Assembly (NCBI RefSeq): GCF_021404405.1
Contig: NZ_JABFTV010000005.1
Span: 124,001-188,000 of the forward strand
From: Billgrantia aerodenitrificans
GTDB taxonomy: Bacteria; Pseudomonadota; Gammaproteobacteria; Pseudomonadales; Halomonadaceae
Length of the DNA: 64,000 bases
Direction of reading: 5' to 3'
Shown: positions 43,294 through 53,304 of the stretch, piece after piece
Numbering within the stretch: position 1 is the first letter of the stretch
Layout: every line of letters begins with the position of its first letter
Notes under the pieces: generated by a model
Told to the model about the DNA's origin: nothing
Databases searched by the model: none
Seen by the model: only the letters and a program-made list of their open reading frames with translations
Translations under genes and position numbers: made by a program

Positions 43294-44229
43294 TCACTGC
43301 TCGAAGGGAAGCCCCAGCAGCGCCTTGACGTGCGCCTCTACGCTGCGCCCCAGAGAATCCAGGTCGTAGCCGCCCTCGAGCACCGAGACCAGGCGGTTGT
43401 CGGCGTACAGCGCGGCGATGTCCAGCGCCAGCCGGGTGATCCAGTAGTAGTCCTCGTCTTCCAGGCAGAGCTCAGCCAGGGGGTCTTCGCGATGCGCGTC
43501 GAAGCCGGCCGAGACGAGTACCAGCTCGGGCTTGAAGGCATGCAGCGCCGGCAGCCAATCGTCCTCGATCGCCTTGCGGAAGGCAGCACTTTCGGTACCG
43601 GCCTCGAGGGGGGTGTTGACCACGTTCTGCCACTCGCTGCGCAGGTAGCGCCAGGGATAGAAGGGGTACTGGAAACTGGTGCAGATCAGGATGTCGGGAT
43701 CATCCTTGAAGATGTCGATGGTGCCGTTGCACTGGTGCACGTCGAAATCGAGAATCGCGATACGGCGTACGCCATGGCGCGCGCGGGCATGAGCAGCACC
43801 GACCGCGACGTTGTTGTAGAAGCAGAAGCCCATGGCGTCGGTGGCCTCGGCATGGTGGCCGGGCGGGCGTACCGCGCAGAAGACGTTGTCGGCCTGGCCG
43901 CGATAGACCTGATCGACCCCGCGGATCACCGCGCCAGCGGCCACCCGGGCGGCGCTCAGGCTGTCGGGGTTCATCAGAGTATCGCTGTCCAGCGTGACGA
44001 TACCCGTTTCGGGAACGCACTTGTCCAGGGCGCGAAGGTGGCGCAGCGGATGGACCCTGGCCAGCTCCTCTTCGCTGGCCGGGCGCGCTTCCGACTGCAT
44101 GGTCTGCTGCAACAGGCCGCTGAGGGCGAGGCGGGCGCGAATGGCCTCGAGACGCAGGGGGCTTTCGGGGTGCTCCGGGCCCATATGGTGAAGGTCGCAG
44201 TCGGGATGCGAAATGAACGACGTGATCAT
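43294..44229 (-). CDS. histone deacetylase family protein
   Basis: 311 aa, arginase/deacetylase fold, class II HDAC-like. RPPGHHAE holds the His125-His126 charge relay; the zinc ligands are Asp163 and His165 (LDFDVHQCNGT) and an Asp in SAGFDAHREDP; GGYDLDSLG carries the usual end motif. Bacterial members deacetylate acetylpolyamines, acetoin-pathway proteins or other acetyl-lysine and amide substrates. It is divergent from the Pat-type acetyltransferase across 109 bp, so it is a candidate eraser for that enzyme's modification. Confidence 0.9.
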   Translation of the reverse strand: MITSFISHPDCDLHHMGPEHPESPLRLEAIRARLALSGLLQQTMQSEARPASEEELARVHPLRHLRALDKCVPETGIVTLDSDTLMNPDSLSAARVAAGAVIRGVDQVYRGQADNVFCAVRPPGHHAEATDAMGFCFYNNVAVGAAHARARHGVRRIAILDFDVHQCNGTIDIFKDDPDILICTSFQYPFYPWRYLRSEWQNVVNTPLEAGTESAAFRKAIEDDWLPALHAFKPELVLVSAGFDAHREDPLAELCLEDEDYYWITRLALDIAALYADNRLVSVLEGGYDLDSLGRSVEAHVKALLGLPFEQ

Positions 44230-44338
44230 ATGAACTCCAGAGTGACTGAAGTCACCTTAATGCGCCCAAGCCCTTGCACAACAGTGTCAATAAGTCGTAC
44301 ACAGGGAAGCATCTTTCCGTTCTGGTGGAGGCGACGTC

Positions 44339-47086
44339 TTGAGTACCCGGTTCCTGCGCCACTTCTTCGAACCTCGCACCATTGCGGTGATCGGCGCTTC
44401 GGAAAAGCCTCATTCGATCGGCGGCATCGTGATCCGGAACCTGCAGGAAGCGGGCTTTCCCGGCACGCTGTGGGCGGTCAACCGCAGGGGCTATGAGTCG
44501 GTCTTCGGCCAGCCCTGCGTTTCACGCATCGCCGAGCTGCCCGAAACGCCGGATCTGGCGGTGGTCTGTACCCCGGCCGACACCCTGCCCAAGGTGATAT
44601 CGCGGCTGGGCAGAATCGGCGTCAAGGCGGCGCTGGTGCTGTCCGGCGGGGCCCATCTGGACGAAACCGAAGGGGACAAGGGCTCGATTCGCGAGCGCAT
44701 GCTCACGGCGGCGCGCGAATCGGGTATCCGTGTGCTCGGCCCTGAGTGCATGGGGCTGATCGTGCCGGGTCGCCGTATCAACGCCTCCTATGCCAGTCAG
44801 CCGGTCAAGGCTGGCAAGGTCGCCTATCTCGGGCAGTCGGGCATGCTTGGCAACGCCATGATCGATTGGGCGGCAGGGCGTGGCATCGGCTTCTCGCACC
44901 TGATCACGGTAGGCGACAGCGTCGACGTCATGCTTCCCGACCTGATCGACTACATCAACCAGTTCGCCCCGACCCAGGCCATCCTGCTGCACCTCGAGCG
45001 TATCCAGGATTCGCAGCATTTCATGACCGCCCTGCGCGATGCCTCGCGCAATCGCCTGGTGCTGGCGATCAAGAGCGGACGCACGCCCCAGTCCGACCTT
45101 TCCGGCATGCCGCCCACGCCGGGCATCGCCAACCGCGACGTGGTATTCGATGCCGCCTTGGCGCGCGCCGGGGTGGTGCGGGTCAACGACTCCGACGAGC
45201 TGTTCGATGCGCTGATGACGCTGTCGCAGATGCGGCCGCTCAAGGGCGACCGCCTGGCCATCGTCTCCAACGGCCTGGGGCCCGCCATGCTCGCCATCGA
45301 CAAGCTGATCAGCGCCGGTGGCACCCTGGCCAGCTTCAGCCAGGAGACCCGCACGGCGCTGCGCAAGGGCGACTTCGACATGAGCAAACCCGGCGAGAAT
45401 CCAGTGGATCTGGGCGGCAACGCCACGCCGGAGCGTTTCGTCGACGCCCTGGAGATCGTCGCCGCCGACCCAGGGGTCGATGCGGTGCTGGTGGTGCATG
45501 CCCCCACGCGCCTGGCGCCGTCGAAGGTCACTGCCCAGGCGCTGATCGCCAATCGCAAGCGCTTCAAGCGCAACCTGCTGACCAGTTGGATGGGACTCGA
45601 AGGCGCCCTCTATGCACGCCACGAGTGCAGCCTGGCGGGCATACCGACCTACGTCTCGCCGGAGAAAGCGGTCAAGGCCTTCATGCACATGGTCGACTAC
45701 CAGCGTGTGCAGGCGCTGCTGCAGGAAACCCCACCTAGCCTGCCGTTCAGCACCACGCCCGACATTCGTGCCCGCTGCCGCACCCTGATCGAACAGGCCA
45801 GGTCAGAGGGGCGCGAGATGCTGTCTCACTCCGAAACCGCCCAGGTACTGGAGGCCTACGGTATCCCCGTGGCCTCGAGCCGCTACGTGCACACGCCCGA
45901 GGAAGCCGCAGCCGCGGCTCGGGATCTCGAAGGGCCTTGGGCGCTCAAGGTAGTACACGACGGCAACTGCCGGCCGTTTCGCTATCGCAAGCATCCCCAC
46001 CGCATCTCGGCGGGACTGCTGCAGGATCTCGACGACCCGCAGCAGGTGGCCGAGGGCCTCACCCGGCTGGGACACAAGGTGCACGAGAAATTCCCCCCGG
46101 TGAAGATTCGCGAGTACTGCCTGCAGTCCATGCAGCGGGGCAAGCAGTCGATGCAGATCTGCGCCGGCATCACCCGCGACCCGGTGTTCGGTCCGCTCAT
46201 CGTGTTCGGCATCGGCGGCTACAAGGTCAACATCCTGGCCGACCGGCAGGTAGCACTGCCACCGCTGAACATGACGCTGGCGGCGGACGTGGTCGGACGC
46301 ACCCATGCCGCGCGCCTGATCCGCGAGCACTCCAGCGAACCCGAACGCGATCTTCAGCGGCTATGCCAGCTACTGGTCAAGCTATCGCAGATGGCCTCGG
46401 ACCTGCTCGAACTGCGTGGGCTCGAGCTCAACCCGCTGCTGCTCAACCGCGATGGGGTGGTGGCGGTGGATTTCGCCCTCGATCTCGGCTCACCGGCACG
46501 CTTCGCGATCATGCCTTACCCGGAAGAGCTGCGGGAATGGGTGACGCTGAACAACGGCATGCGGGTCGAGGTGCGCCCCATTCGCGCCGAGGATGCACCC
46601 CTGATCACCAGCTTCCACAGTCAGCTCTCCGAGGAGAGCATTCGCTTTCGCTACTTTCACAACAAGTCCGATCTCAGCCAGCGCGACCTGTCGATCCTGT
46701 CGCACATCAACTACGACCGTCAGATGGCGTTCATTGCCGAACATCAGAAGGAGGACGGCAGCAAGGAGATGCTGGGGGTGGTCCGGGTGTGGAACGACCC
46801 GGACAACATTCGCACCGAGTTCTCGATCATCGTGCGCGACGACATGGCCGGGCAGGGGCTCGGCAGCCTGCTGATGCGCAAGATGATCGGCTACTGCAAG
46901 AGCGTCGGCACGCTGGAGATGATCGGCAAGATAATGGTCGACAATCACCCCATGCGAGCCCTGATGAAGTACCTGGGCTTCCGCTGCCGTTACAACATGG
47001 AGGAACAGGTGGTGGATGCGGTGCTGCGGCTCAACGAGCCGGAGAGCGAATGGCAGAGGCTGCGTCTGGAAAGCCTCCCCGACTAG
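44339..47086 (+). CDS. pat: ADP-forming acyl-CoA ligase-like protein acetyltransferase (Pat/YfiQ type)
   Basis: 915 aa from a TTG with GGTGGAGG upstream. Domain order: CoA-binding (to ~130, FFEPRTIAVIGASEKPHSIGG), succinyl-CoA ligase-like (~140-460), ATP-grasp (~480-710), and a C-terminal GNAT domain (~737-905) with the acetyl-CoA loop VRDDMAGQGLGSLLM. This is the layout of Salmonella Pat / E. coli PatZ, which acetylate the active-site lysine of Acs and PrpE. The ligase part is usually inactive. The TAG stop is part of the CTAG target of an inserted MITE-like element, so the C-terminus is intact. Confidence 0.92.
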   Translation: MSTRFLRHFFEPRTIAVIGASEKPHSIGGIVIRNLQEAGFPGTLWAVNRRGYESVFGQPCVSRIAELPETPDLAVVCTPADTLPKVISRLGRIGVKAALVLSGGAHLDETEGDKGSIRERMLTAARESGIRVLGPECMGLIVPGRRINASYASQPVKAGKVAYLGQSGMLGNAMIDWAAGRGIGFSHLITVGDSVDVMLPDLIDYINQFAPTQAILLHLERIQDSQHFMTALRDASRNRLVLAIKSGRTPQSDLSGMPPTPGIANRDVVFDAALARAGVVRVNDSDELFDALMTLSQMRPLKGDRLAIVSNGLGPAMLAIDKLISAGGTLASFSQETRTALRKGDFDMSKPGENPVDLGGNATPERFVDALEIVAADPGVDAVLVVHAPTRLAPSKVTAQALIANRKRFKRNLLTSWMGLEGALYARHECSLAGIPTYVSPEKAVKAFMHMVDYQRVQALLQETPPSLPFSTTPDIRARCRTLIEQARSEGREMLSHSETAQVLEAYGIPVASSRYVHTPEEAAAAARDLEGPWALKVVHDGNCRPFRYRKHPHRISAGLLQDLDDPQQVAEGLTRLGHKVHEKFPPVKIREYCLQSMQRGKQSMQICAGITRDPVFGPLIVFGIGGYKVNILADRQVALPPLNMTLAADVVGRTHAARLIREHSSEPERDLQRLCQLLVKLSQMASDLLELRGLELNPLLLNRDGVVAVDFALDLGSPARFAIMPYPEELREWVTLNNGMRVEVRPIRAEDAPLITSFHSQLSEESIRFRYFHNKSDLSQRDLSILSHINYDRQMAFIAEHQKEDGSKEMLGVVRVWNDPDNIRTEFSIIVRDDMAGQGLGSLLMRKMIGYCKSVGTLEMIGKIMVDNHPMRALMKYLGFRCRYNMEEQVVDAVLRLNEPESEWQRLRLESLPD

Positions 47087-47365
47087 GGAAACGCTGCACA
47101 AATGTCTGCGCGGGCAAATCGCTGCGTTGCGCGGTGCTGGTGCGCCAGCCCGGTCGGAATCCTCACATATACCCCATATGCTCCGGTTGACTCGAAGCCT
47201 GCGGCTTCTCGCCCCTTCGGGGCCAGCCTACGGCTGTTTGTCGCTTCGCTCGGTACTGTGCTCCGTGCGCCTTGCGACCCACAGGGATGTGGGAAGTGCG
47301 TTGGTTCGTAGGGAACGAACCTAGCCGCTTCACTCCGCTCGCCTATTTGTTCAGCAGTTTCCTAG
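47083..47365. mobile_element. MITE-like element with imperfect terminal inverted repeats and CTAG target duplication
   Basis: Element body 47087-47361 (275 bp), flanked by CTAG at 47083-47086 and 47362-47365. Left end reads GGGAAACGCTGCACAAAT from 47086; right end on the other strand reads GGAAACTGCTGAACAAAT, alike apart from small indels. No coding potential. Inside are an inverted repeat CATAT-ACCCC-ATATG (47166-47180) and a hairpin GGTTCGT/ACGAACC near 47311-47330. CTAG duplication is typical of some IS5-family (IS427 group) elements. The left CTAG supplies the pat stop codon. Confidence 0.6.
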
Positions 47366-47398
47366 CGGAAACCCCGATTCATTACTGCGCTTGATATC

Positions 47399-47419
47399 CT
47401 GGCCGCCGGCGGCGGCCAG
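47399..47419. terminator. hairpin, probable original pat terminator
   Basis: 9-bp perfect stem CTGGCCGCC/GGCGGCCAG with a GGC loop. It lies 34 bp beyond the right CTAG, where the pat terminator would be if the element were removed. It also lies 47 bp from the pdxH stop on the other strand. No strong T-tract on either side. Confidence 0.5.
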
Positions 47420-47465
47420 CCTATCTTCGCTCGTGACATGAAATCAGGGCTTCCTGGCGGTCAGC

Positions 47466-48107
47466 TCACGGGGCGAGACGGAAGGAGCGCCAGCTCTCGT
47501 CGCGGTACTCGTAGCGGATGCGGTCGTGCAGCCGGCTCGGCTGCCCCTGCCAGAATTCAATCATGTCCGGCACCACGCGGTAACCGCCCCAGTGCACCGG
47601 GCGCGGAATGTCCTGACCCTCGTAGGCCTGCTCGAAACGGTGCTGACGCTCTTCGATCCAGTGCCGGTCGGGGATCACCACGCTCTGGGTGGCGACCCAG
47701 GCACCCAACTGGCTGGCGCGCGGCCTGCTGTTGAAGTAGGCATCCGACTCATCCTCGGCTACCAGTTCCACCCGGCCCTCGACGCGAATTTGCCGGCCCA
47801 GCGAGGGCCACCAGAACACCAGTGCGGCATGCGGCACGTTGGCCAGCTCGCTACCCTTGTGGCTGTGATAGTTGGTGTAGAAGACCAGGCCGCGCTCATC
47901 GGAGCCCTTCAACAGCACGATGCGCGCATGGGGCAGGCCCTGGCTGTCCACGGTGGCCAGGGTCATCACGTTGCCGTCCTCGCCTTCGCTATCGAGCGCC
48001 AGCGTCAGCCACTCGTCGAACAGCACCATGGGCTCGGCGGGCACCATGCTTTCCTCGAGCCTGCCGCCCTCGTAATCGCGCCGGATATCGGCAATGTTGC
48101 GTGTCAT
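47466..48107 (-). CDS. pdxH: pyridoxamine 5'-phosphate oxidase
   Basis: 213 aa from the ATG at 48107 (GAGGAG upstream). FMN-binding split barrel: NVMTLATVDSQGLPHARIVLLKG, VFYTNYHSHKGSELANVPHAALVFWW in form, and the C-terminal PNP_phzG signature WGGYRVVPDMIEFWQGQPSRLHDRIRY in form, ending FRLAP. It oxidises PNP and PMP to pyridoxal 5'-phosphate. Length is normal for PdxH. Monocistronic. Confidence 0.95.
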   Translation of the reverse strand: MTRNIADIRRDYEGGRLEESMVPAEPMVLFDEWLTLALDSEGEDGNVMTLATVDSQGLPHARIVLLKGSDERGLVFYTNYHSHKGSELANVPHAALVFWWPSLGRQIRVEGRVELVAEDESDAYFNSRPRASQLGAWVATQSVVIPDRHWIEERQHRFEQAYEGQDIPRPVHWGGYRVVPDMIEFWQGQPSRLHDRIRYEYRDESWRSFRLAP

Positions 48108-48223
48108 GGCGTACTCCTCGTCCTTTTTCTCAATGGTGGCCGCTGTGCGAGAGCAGCACAACACCTGCGCTTTGACCGTCGTCACGGATTCCATTCACTG
48201 CAGCGGAGCAGCATAGGCGAAGG

Positions 48224-49624
<1,401 letters not shown>

Positions 49625-49715
49625 GCGAGACTCCTCGATCCATGAAAGCTGGCCCGTATTGTAGAAGGGGCATCGTGTCGTCCACAACCGTGATGCTCGG
49701 GAATCTCCGCGCCGA

Positions 49716-50177
49716 TCAGTCGGTTGCATTGGACTCGCGGGCTTGTGAAGGGGGTCGTGACGCCTCGTCGAGGCGACGATAGACCCATGCCATGCGGCCA
49801 TCCGCAAGGCGCATGGGAACGCGCTGATAGCGAATGCCCAGTCGCTCGTAGCGGTCCAGCCGTTCCAGCTCGTCGGCATCGACCACTACCACTTCTCCCA
49901 GTACCCGCTCGTCGGACGCTTCGACCAGATCGAGGCGCTCGCGGCGAAAGCCTTCGAGTACGGCCGTCTCGGTCTCCCCCGCACGACCCATGACCACCCA
50001 GCGCAGCGGGGCAAAGCGCAGCGTACCGTAGACGAACACGGCGTGCTCACCGGCCTCGATCTCAGGCAGATGGGCGGGGCGATCGTAGGTGTAAGGACTC
50101 AGCATGGTGAGCCATAGCCAGCCGGCCAGGGCGAGCAGGCCCAACAGCATGGCGAGAACGTAATGACGCAGGCGCAT
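49716..50177 (-). CDS. membrane-anchored gamma-glutamylcyclotransferase-like (AIG2/GGCT fold) protein
   Basis: 153 aa. One N-terminal transmembrane helix (about 6-26) anchors a GGCT-like domain: VFVYGTLRFAPLRW carries the family YGTLR motif, and LDRYERLGIRYQRVPM is the typical end of the core with the Glu position in DRYE. The usual catalytic Glu is not certain from sequence alone. Function unknown; enzymes of this fold act on gamma-glutamyl amines or peptides. Most family members are cytosolic, so the anchor is notable. It is transcribed toward arsC and divergent from smrA. Confidence 0.75.
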   Translation of the reverse strand: MRLRHYVLAMLLGLLALAGWLWLTMLSPYTYDRPAHLPEIEAGEHAVFVYGTLRFAPLRWVVMGRAGETETAVLEGFRRERLDLVEASDERVLGEVVVVDADELERLDRYERLGIRYQRVPMRLADGRMAWVYRRLDEASRPPSQARESNATD

Positions 50178-50300
50178 GTCGTCTCCCTATGACATGTGAA
50201 AACACATCCTGCCACGCCGAGAGGGCGGTTGTCCGGTTCTCCGCCGCCAGTGGGCTCTGTTAGGATGCTAGTCGAGGCTCGATCACAGCGGAGGTTGCCC

Positions 50301-50894
50301 ATGACGCACTCAGCACACGAGGATCAGGACTTCAGGGCACTGGTGGGTGATGTGAAGCCACTGCGCAGGAGCGCCAATCGAGCCGATCCGGGCCAGCGTC
50401 GTAGCCGGCCCAGCGAGGCACAGCTGGCTCGCCGCGAGAGCGCCCAGGCGGAGCTCGGGGAGAACAATTTCCTGTCGGACGATTTCGTCGAGCTGGTGCC
50501 GCCGTTCGATCCCCTGGCATTTCGCCGCGACGGCATTCAGCAGGGCGTGGTCGACCGCCTGCGGCACGGCGGCTATCCCGCCCAGTCGCGTCTGCATCTG
50601 CTGCGCCGCCCGCTGGCGGAGTGCCGCCGGATGCTGCCGCCCTTCATACGTGAAGCCTATGCCCACGATCTGCGCTCGCTGCTGATCGTGCATGGCCGTG
50701 GGCAGGAGATCGACAGCCCTGCCAACGTGCTGCGTTCCTACCTGGCCAAGTGGTTGGTGCAGTTCGACGAGGTGCAGGCATTCGCTTCCGCCCAGCAGGC
50801 CGACGGCGGCCTGGGAGCGACCTGGGTGATGCTGCGCAAGAGCGAGCGGGCGAGGGCGGACAACCGCGAGCGTCAGCAGAAGCGCCGCGGCTGA
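50301..50894 (+). CDS. smrA: Smr-domain DNA endonuclease SmrA
   Basis: 197 aa from the ATG at 50301 (GGAGG upstream). A variable N-terminal half precedes the Smr domain (about 95-180): LHLLRRPLAECRRMLPPFIREAYAHDLRSLLIVHGRG in form, with the conserved LLIVHGRG strand. The usual LDLHG motif is degenerate (SRLHLL). Stand-alone Smr proteins nick DNA or act on RNA (SmrB acts on collided ribosomes); SmrA function is not settled. A clear terminator follows. Confidence 0.87.
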   Translation: MTHSAHEDQDFRALVGDVKPLRRSANRADPGQRRSRPSEAQLARRESAQAELGENNFLSDDFVELVPPFDPLAFRRDGIQQGVVDRLRHGGYPAQSRLHLLRRPLAECRRMLPPFIREAYAHDLRSLLIVHGRGQEIDSPANVLRSYLAKWLVQFDEVQAFASAQQADGGLGATWVMLRKSERARADNRERQQKRRG

Positions 50895-50904
50895 TCGCAA
50901 GGTC

Positions 50905-50929
50905 GAAAGCCGGCACGAGGCCGGCTTTC
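50905..50929. terminator. Rho-independent terminator after smrA
   Basis: 10-bp perfect stem GAAAGCCGGC/GCCGGCTTTC with a 5-nt loop, followed by GTTCTGG. It lies 11 bp after smrA and may also serve the DUF934 gene, which ends at 50980 on the other strand. Confidence 0.75.
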
Positions 50930-50979
50930 GTTCTGGATGGCGCGATAGGGCTTTGCGTCAGGGGGTCTCGTACGCGGGG

Positions 50980-51516
50980 CTAGGCCAGCGCCGGCTCCAC
51001 CCGTTTGGCGACTTCACGCATGCGCTGGCGGAACAGCGGCTCGCTCACGTCGACGGCCGGCTGATAGGCACGGCTGAAGGTGTTCAGCGCGTTCAGCGCG
51101 TCTTCCAGCCACTGATCTTCACGCAGCGACAGCGCGTTGAAACCGCAGCGGGTGAGGAAGAAGGCCTGATCGACCAGCACGTCGCCAATGGCGCGAATCT
51201 CGCCATCGAAGCCGTAGCGCTCGCGCAGCAGGCGCGCCAGGCTGTAGCCGCGGCCATCGGTGAACTTGGGGAAGTCGATGGCAATCAGCGGGGCGGCTGC
51301 CAGCTGTTCGGCCAGCTCCGGCGTCAGCTCGGTGTCGCTGGAAAGCCACGGCGCCAGCTCACGGCTGCCTTCCAGCGCCTGCCAGCGTGCCAGGGGCACG
51401 ATGGCAGGAGTGGCAGCCGGAAGCTCCGCTTCGGCGTCGCGAATCAGCACCCAGCGGTCGTCGGCCGGCTTGCCGTCACGGATGAAAGGGCGCTGGATGG
51501 CGTTCTGATCAGGCAT
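50980..51516 (-). CDS. DUF934 protein, sulfite reductase partner
   Basis: 178 aa from the ATG at 51516. The DUF934 pattern is LIAIDFPKFTDGRGYSLARLLRERYGFDGEIRAIGDVLVDQAFFLTRCGFNALSL in form. The family is nearly always encoded next to the CysI-type sulfite reductase of proteobacteria and is thought to supply or couple electrons, but its biochemistry is unproven. The start overlaps the reductase stop by 8 bp, so the two are translationally coupled. Confidence 0.88.
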   Translation of the reverse strand: MPDQNAIQRPFIRDGKPADDRWVLIRDAEAELPAATPAIVPLARWQALEGSRELAPWLSSDTELTPELAEQLAAAPLIAIDFPKFTDGRGYSLARLLRERYGFDGEIRAIGDVLVDQAFFLTRCGFNALSLREDQWLEDALNALNTFSRAYQPAVDVSEPLFRQRMREVAKRVEPALA

Positions 51517-53161
51517 AGACCCGCTCCTTGAATGGCTTGAGGCCGATACGGCGATACGTTTCGATGAAGGTCTCGCCTTCGGCACGCTCGCCGACGTAGA
51601 CCTGCAGCACCTTGTCGATGACGTCGGGCACGCTCTCGCGGTCGAACGAGGGGCCGAGAATCTTGCCCAGCGAGGAGTCGTTGCCCTGGGCTCCGCCGAG
51701 AGAGATCTGGTACCACTCCTCACCCTTCTTGTCGACGCCGAGAATGCCGATGTGGCCCACGTGGTGGTGACCGCAGGCATTCATGCAGCCAGAAATGTTG
51801 AGATCCAGCGGCCCCAGGTCATAGAGGTAGTCGATGTCCTCGAAGCGCTCCTGAATCGCCTGAGCCACCGGGATCGACTTGGCATTGGCCAGGGCGCAGT
51901 AATCGCCGCCGGGGCAGCAGATCAGGTCAGCCAGGGTGCCCACGGTGGGGTTGGCCAGGCCCAGCTCTTCCAGGCGATGCCAGAGTTCCTCGAGGCGGTC
52001 CACCGCCACGTCGGCCAGCACCAGGTTCTGCTCGTGGGTGACACGGATCTCGCCGTAGCTGAACTCGTCGGCCAGATCGGCCACCTGGTGCATCTGCTCC
52101 CAGGTCAGGTCGCCCGGAGAATGGTTCTTGCGCTTGAGCGAGAGGGTGACGGCCTTGTAGCCCGGCACCTTGTGGCCGTGCACGTTGTTGGTGACGAAAC
52201 GCGCAAAGGCGCGATTCTCGCCGCGCAGGCGCTCGAACTCGGCAATCGCCTCTTCACCGATGGCGCGGCGCTCCGGGTCGACGAAGTGAGACTGCATCGC
52301 CTCGACGGCTTCGCGGGTCAGCGTCTGGGGGCCATCCTTGAGATGCGCCCACTCGGCGTCGACCCGACGACGGAATTCCTCGACGCCCAGCGCCTTGACC
52401 AGGATCTTGATGCGCGCCTTGAACTTGTTGTCACGGCGGCCGAACTGGTTGTAGACGCGAACCAGCGCCTCGAGATAGGTCAGCAGGTGCTGCCAGGGCA
52501 GGTCGTCACGCACTACCTCGCCGATCATCGGCGTGCGGCCGAGACCACCACCGGCCAGCACCTTGACCCGCACCTCGCCCTTGTCGTCGCGCCACAGGCG
52601 CAGGCCGACGTCGTGCACCTGGATGGCGGCGCGATCCTCGGCGGCACCGGTCACGGCGATCTTGAACTTGCGCGGCAGGTAGGTGAACTCGGGGTGAAAC
52701 GTCGACCACTGACGAATCAGCTCGCACCAGGGCCGCGGATCGACTTCCTCGTCCTCGGAGATGCCGGCGAACTGATCGGTGGAGGTGTTGCGAATATCGT
52801 TGCCGCTGGTCTGGATGCCGTGCATCTGCACGCTGGCCAGTTCGGCCAGCATGTCGGGCACGGTTTCCAGCTTCGGCCAGTTCAGCTGCAGATTGGTACG
52901 GGTAGTGAAGTGACCGTAGCCGCGATCGTAGTCACGTGCCAGATCGCCCAGCTTGCGCAGCTGATAGGAGGCCAGCATGCCGTAGGGGATGGCGATACGC
53001 AGCATGGGCGCGTAGCGCTGAACATAGAGGCCGTTCTGCACGCGCAGCGGCAAGAATTCTTCGTCGCTGATCCGTCCGGCCAGATAGCGGTTCATCTGGT
53101 CGCGAAACTGAGCGACGCGTTCATTGACCAGAGTCTGATCATGGGTGTCGTAGCGATACAT
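51509..53161 (-). CDS. cysI: assimilatory nitrite/sulfite reductase, siroheme protein (CysI)
   Basis: 550 aa. Two ferredoxin-like halves and two 4Fe-4S/siroheme motifs; the cluster cysteines are in ICCPGGDYC (about 412-420) and SGCMNACGHH (about 455-464). Motifs RTNLQLNWPKLE and TSGNDIRNTSTDQFAG are typical of the CysI2-type enzyme that pairs with DUF934 and lacks a CysJ flavoprotein neighbour. It reduces sulfite to sulfide for cysteine synthesis; nitrite reduction is less likely here. A strong promoter with a 17-bp palindrome precedes it. Confidence 0.92.
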   Translation of the reverse strand: MYRYDTHDQTLVNERVAQFRDQMNRYLAGRISDEEFLPLRVQNGLYVQRYAPMLRIAIPYGMLASYQLRKLGDLARDYDRGYGHFTTRTNLQLNWPKLETVPDMLAELASVQMHGIQTSGNDIRNTSTDQFAGISEDEEVDPRPWCELIRQWSTFHPEFTYLPRKFKIAVTGAAEDRAAIQVHDVGLRLWRDDKGEVRVKVLAGGGLGRTPMIGEVVRDDLPWQHLLTYLEALVRVYNQFGRRDNKFKARIKILVKALGVEEFRRRVDAEWAHLKDGPQTLTREAVEAMQSHFVDPERRAIGEEAIAEFERLRGENRAFARFVTNNVHGHKVPGYKAVTLSLKRKNHSPGDLTWEQMHQVADLADEFSYGEIRVTHEQNLVLADVAVDRLEELWHRLEELGLANPTVGTLADLICCPGGDYCALANAKSIPVAQAIQERFEDIDYLYDLGPLDLNISGCMNACGHHHVGHIGILGVDKKGEEWYQISLGGAQGNDSSLGKILGPSFDRESVPDVIDKVLQVYVGERAEGETFIETYRRIGLKPFKERVYA

Positions 53162-53223
53162 TCAGCCGGTCCTGCTGCAGGGGAAATGGCGGAGCGTCAG
53201 GGGGCACCTTAACGCCCCTGGCA

Positions 53224-53281
53224 TATTCTTTGAAAGAATAAATATTCATATTTTTTATACGTAAAGACATATAAAGGTCAA
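53224..53281 (-). promoter_or_regulatory. cysI promoter with a 17-bp palindrome downstream of the start point
   Basis: On the minus strand: -35 TTGACC (53276-53281), 16-bp spacer, -10 TATAAA (53254-53259). The perfect palindrome TATTCTTTGAAAGAATA (53224-53240) falls at about +7 to +23, a position typical of a repressor block rather than an activator such as CysB. The stretch is very AT-rich relative to the genome. Confidence 0.7.
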
Positions 53282-53304
53282 GTCACCTCTCTATCACCTC
53301 TCTG

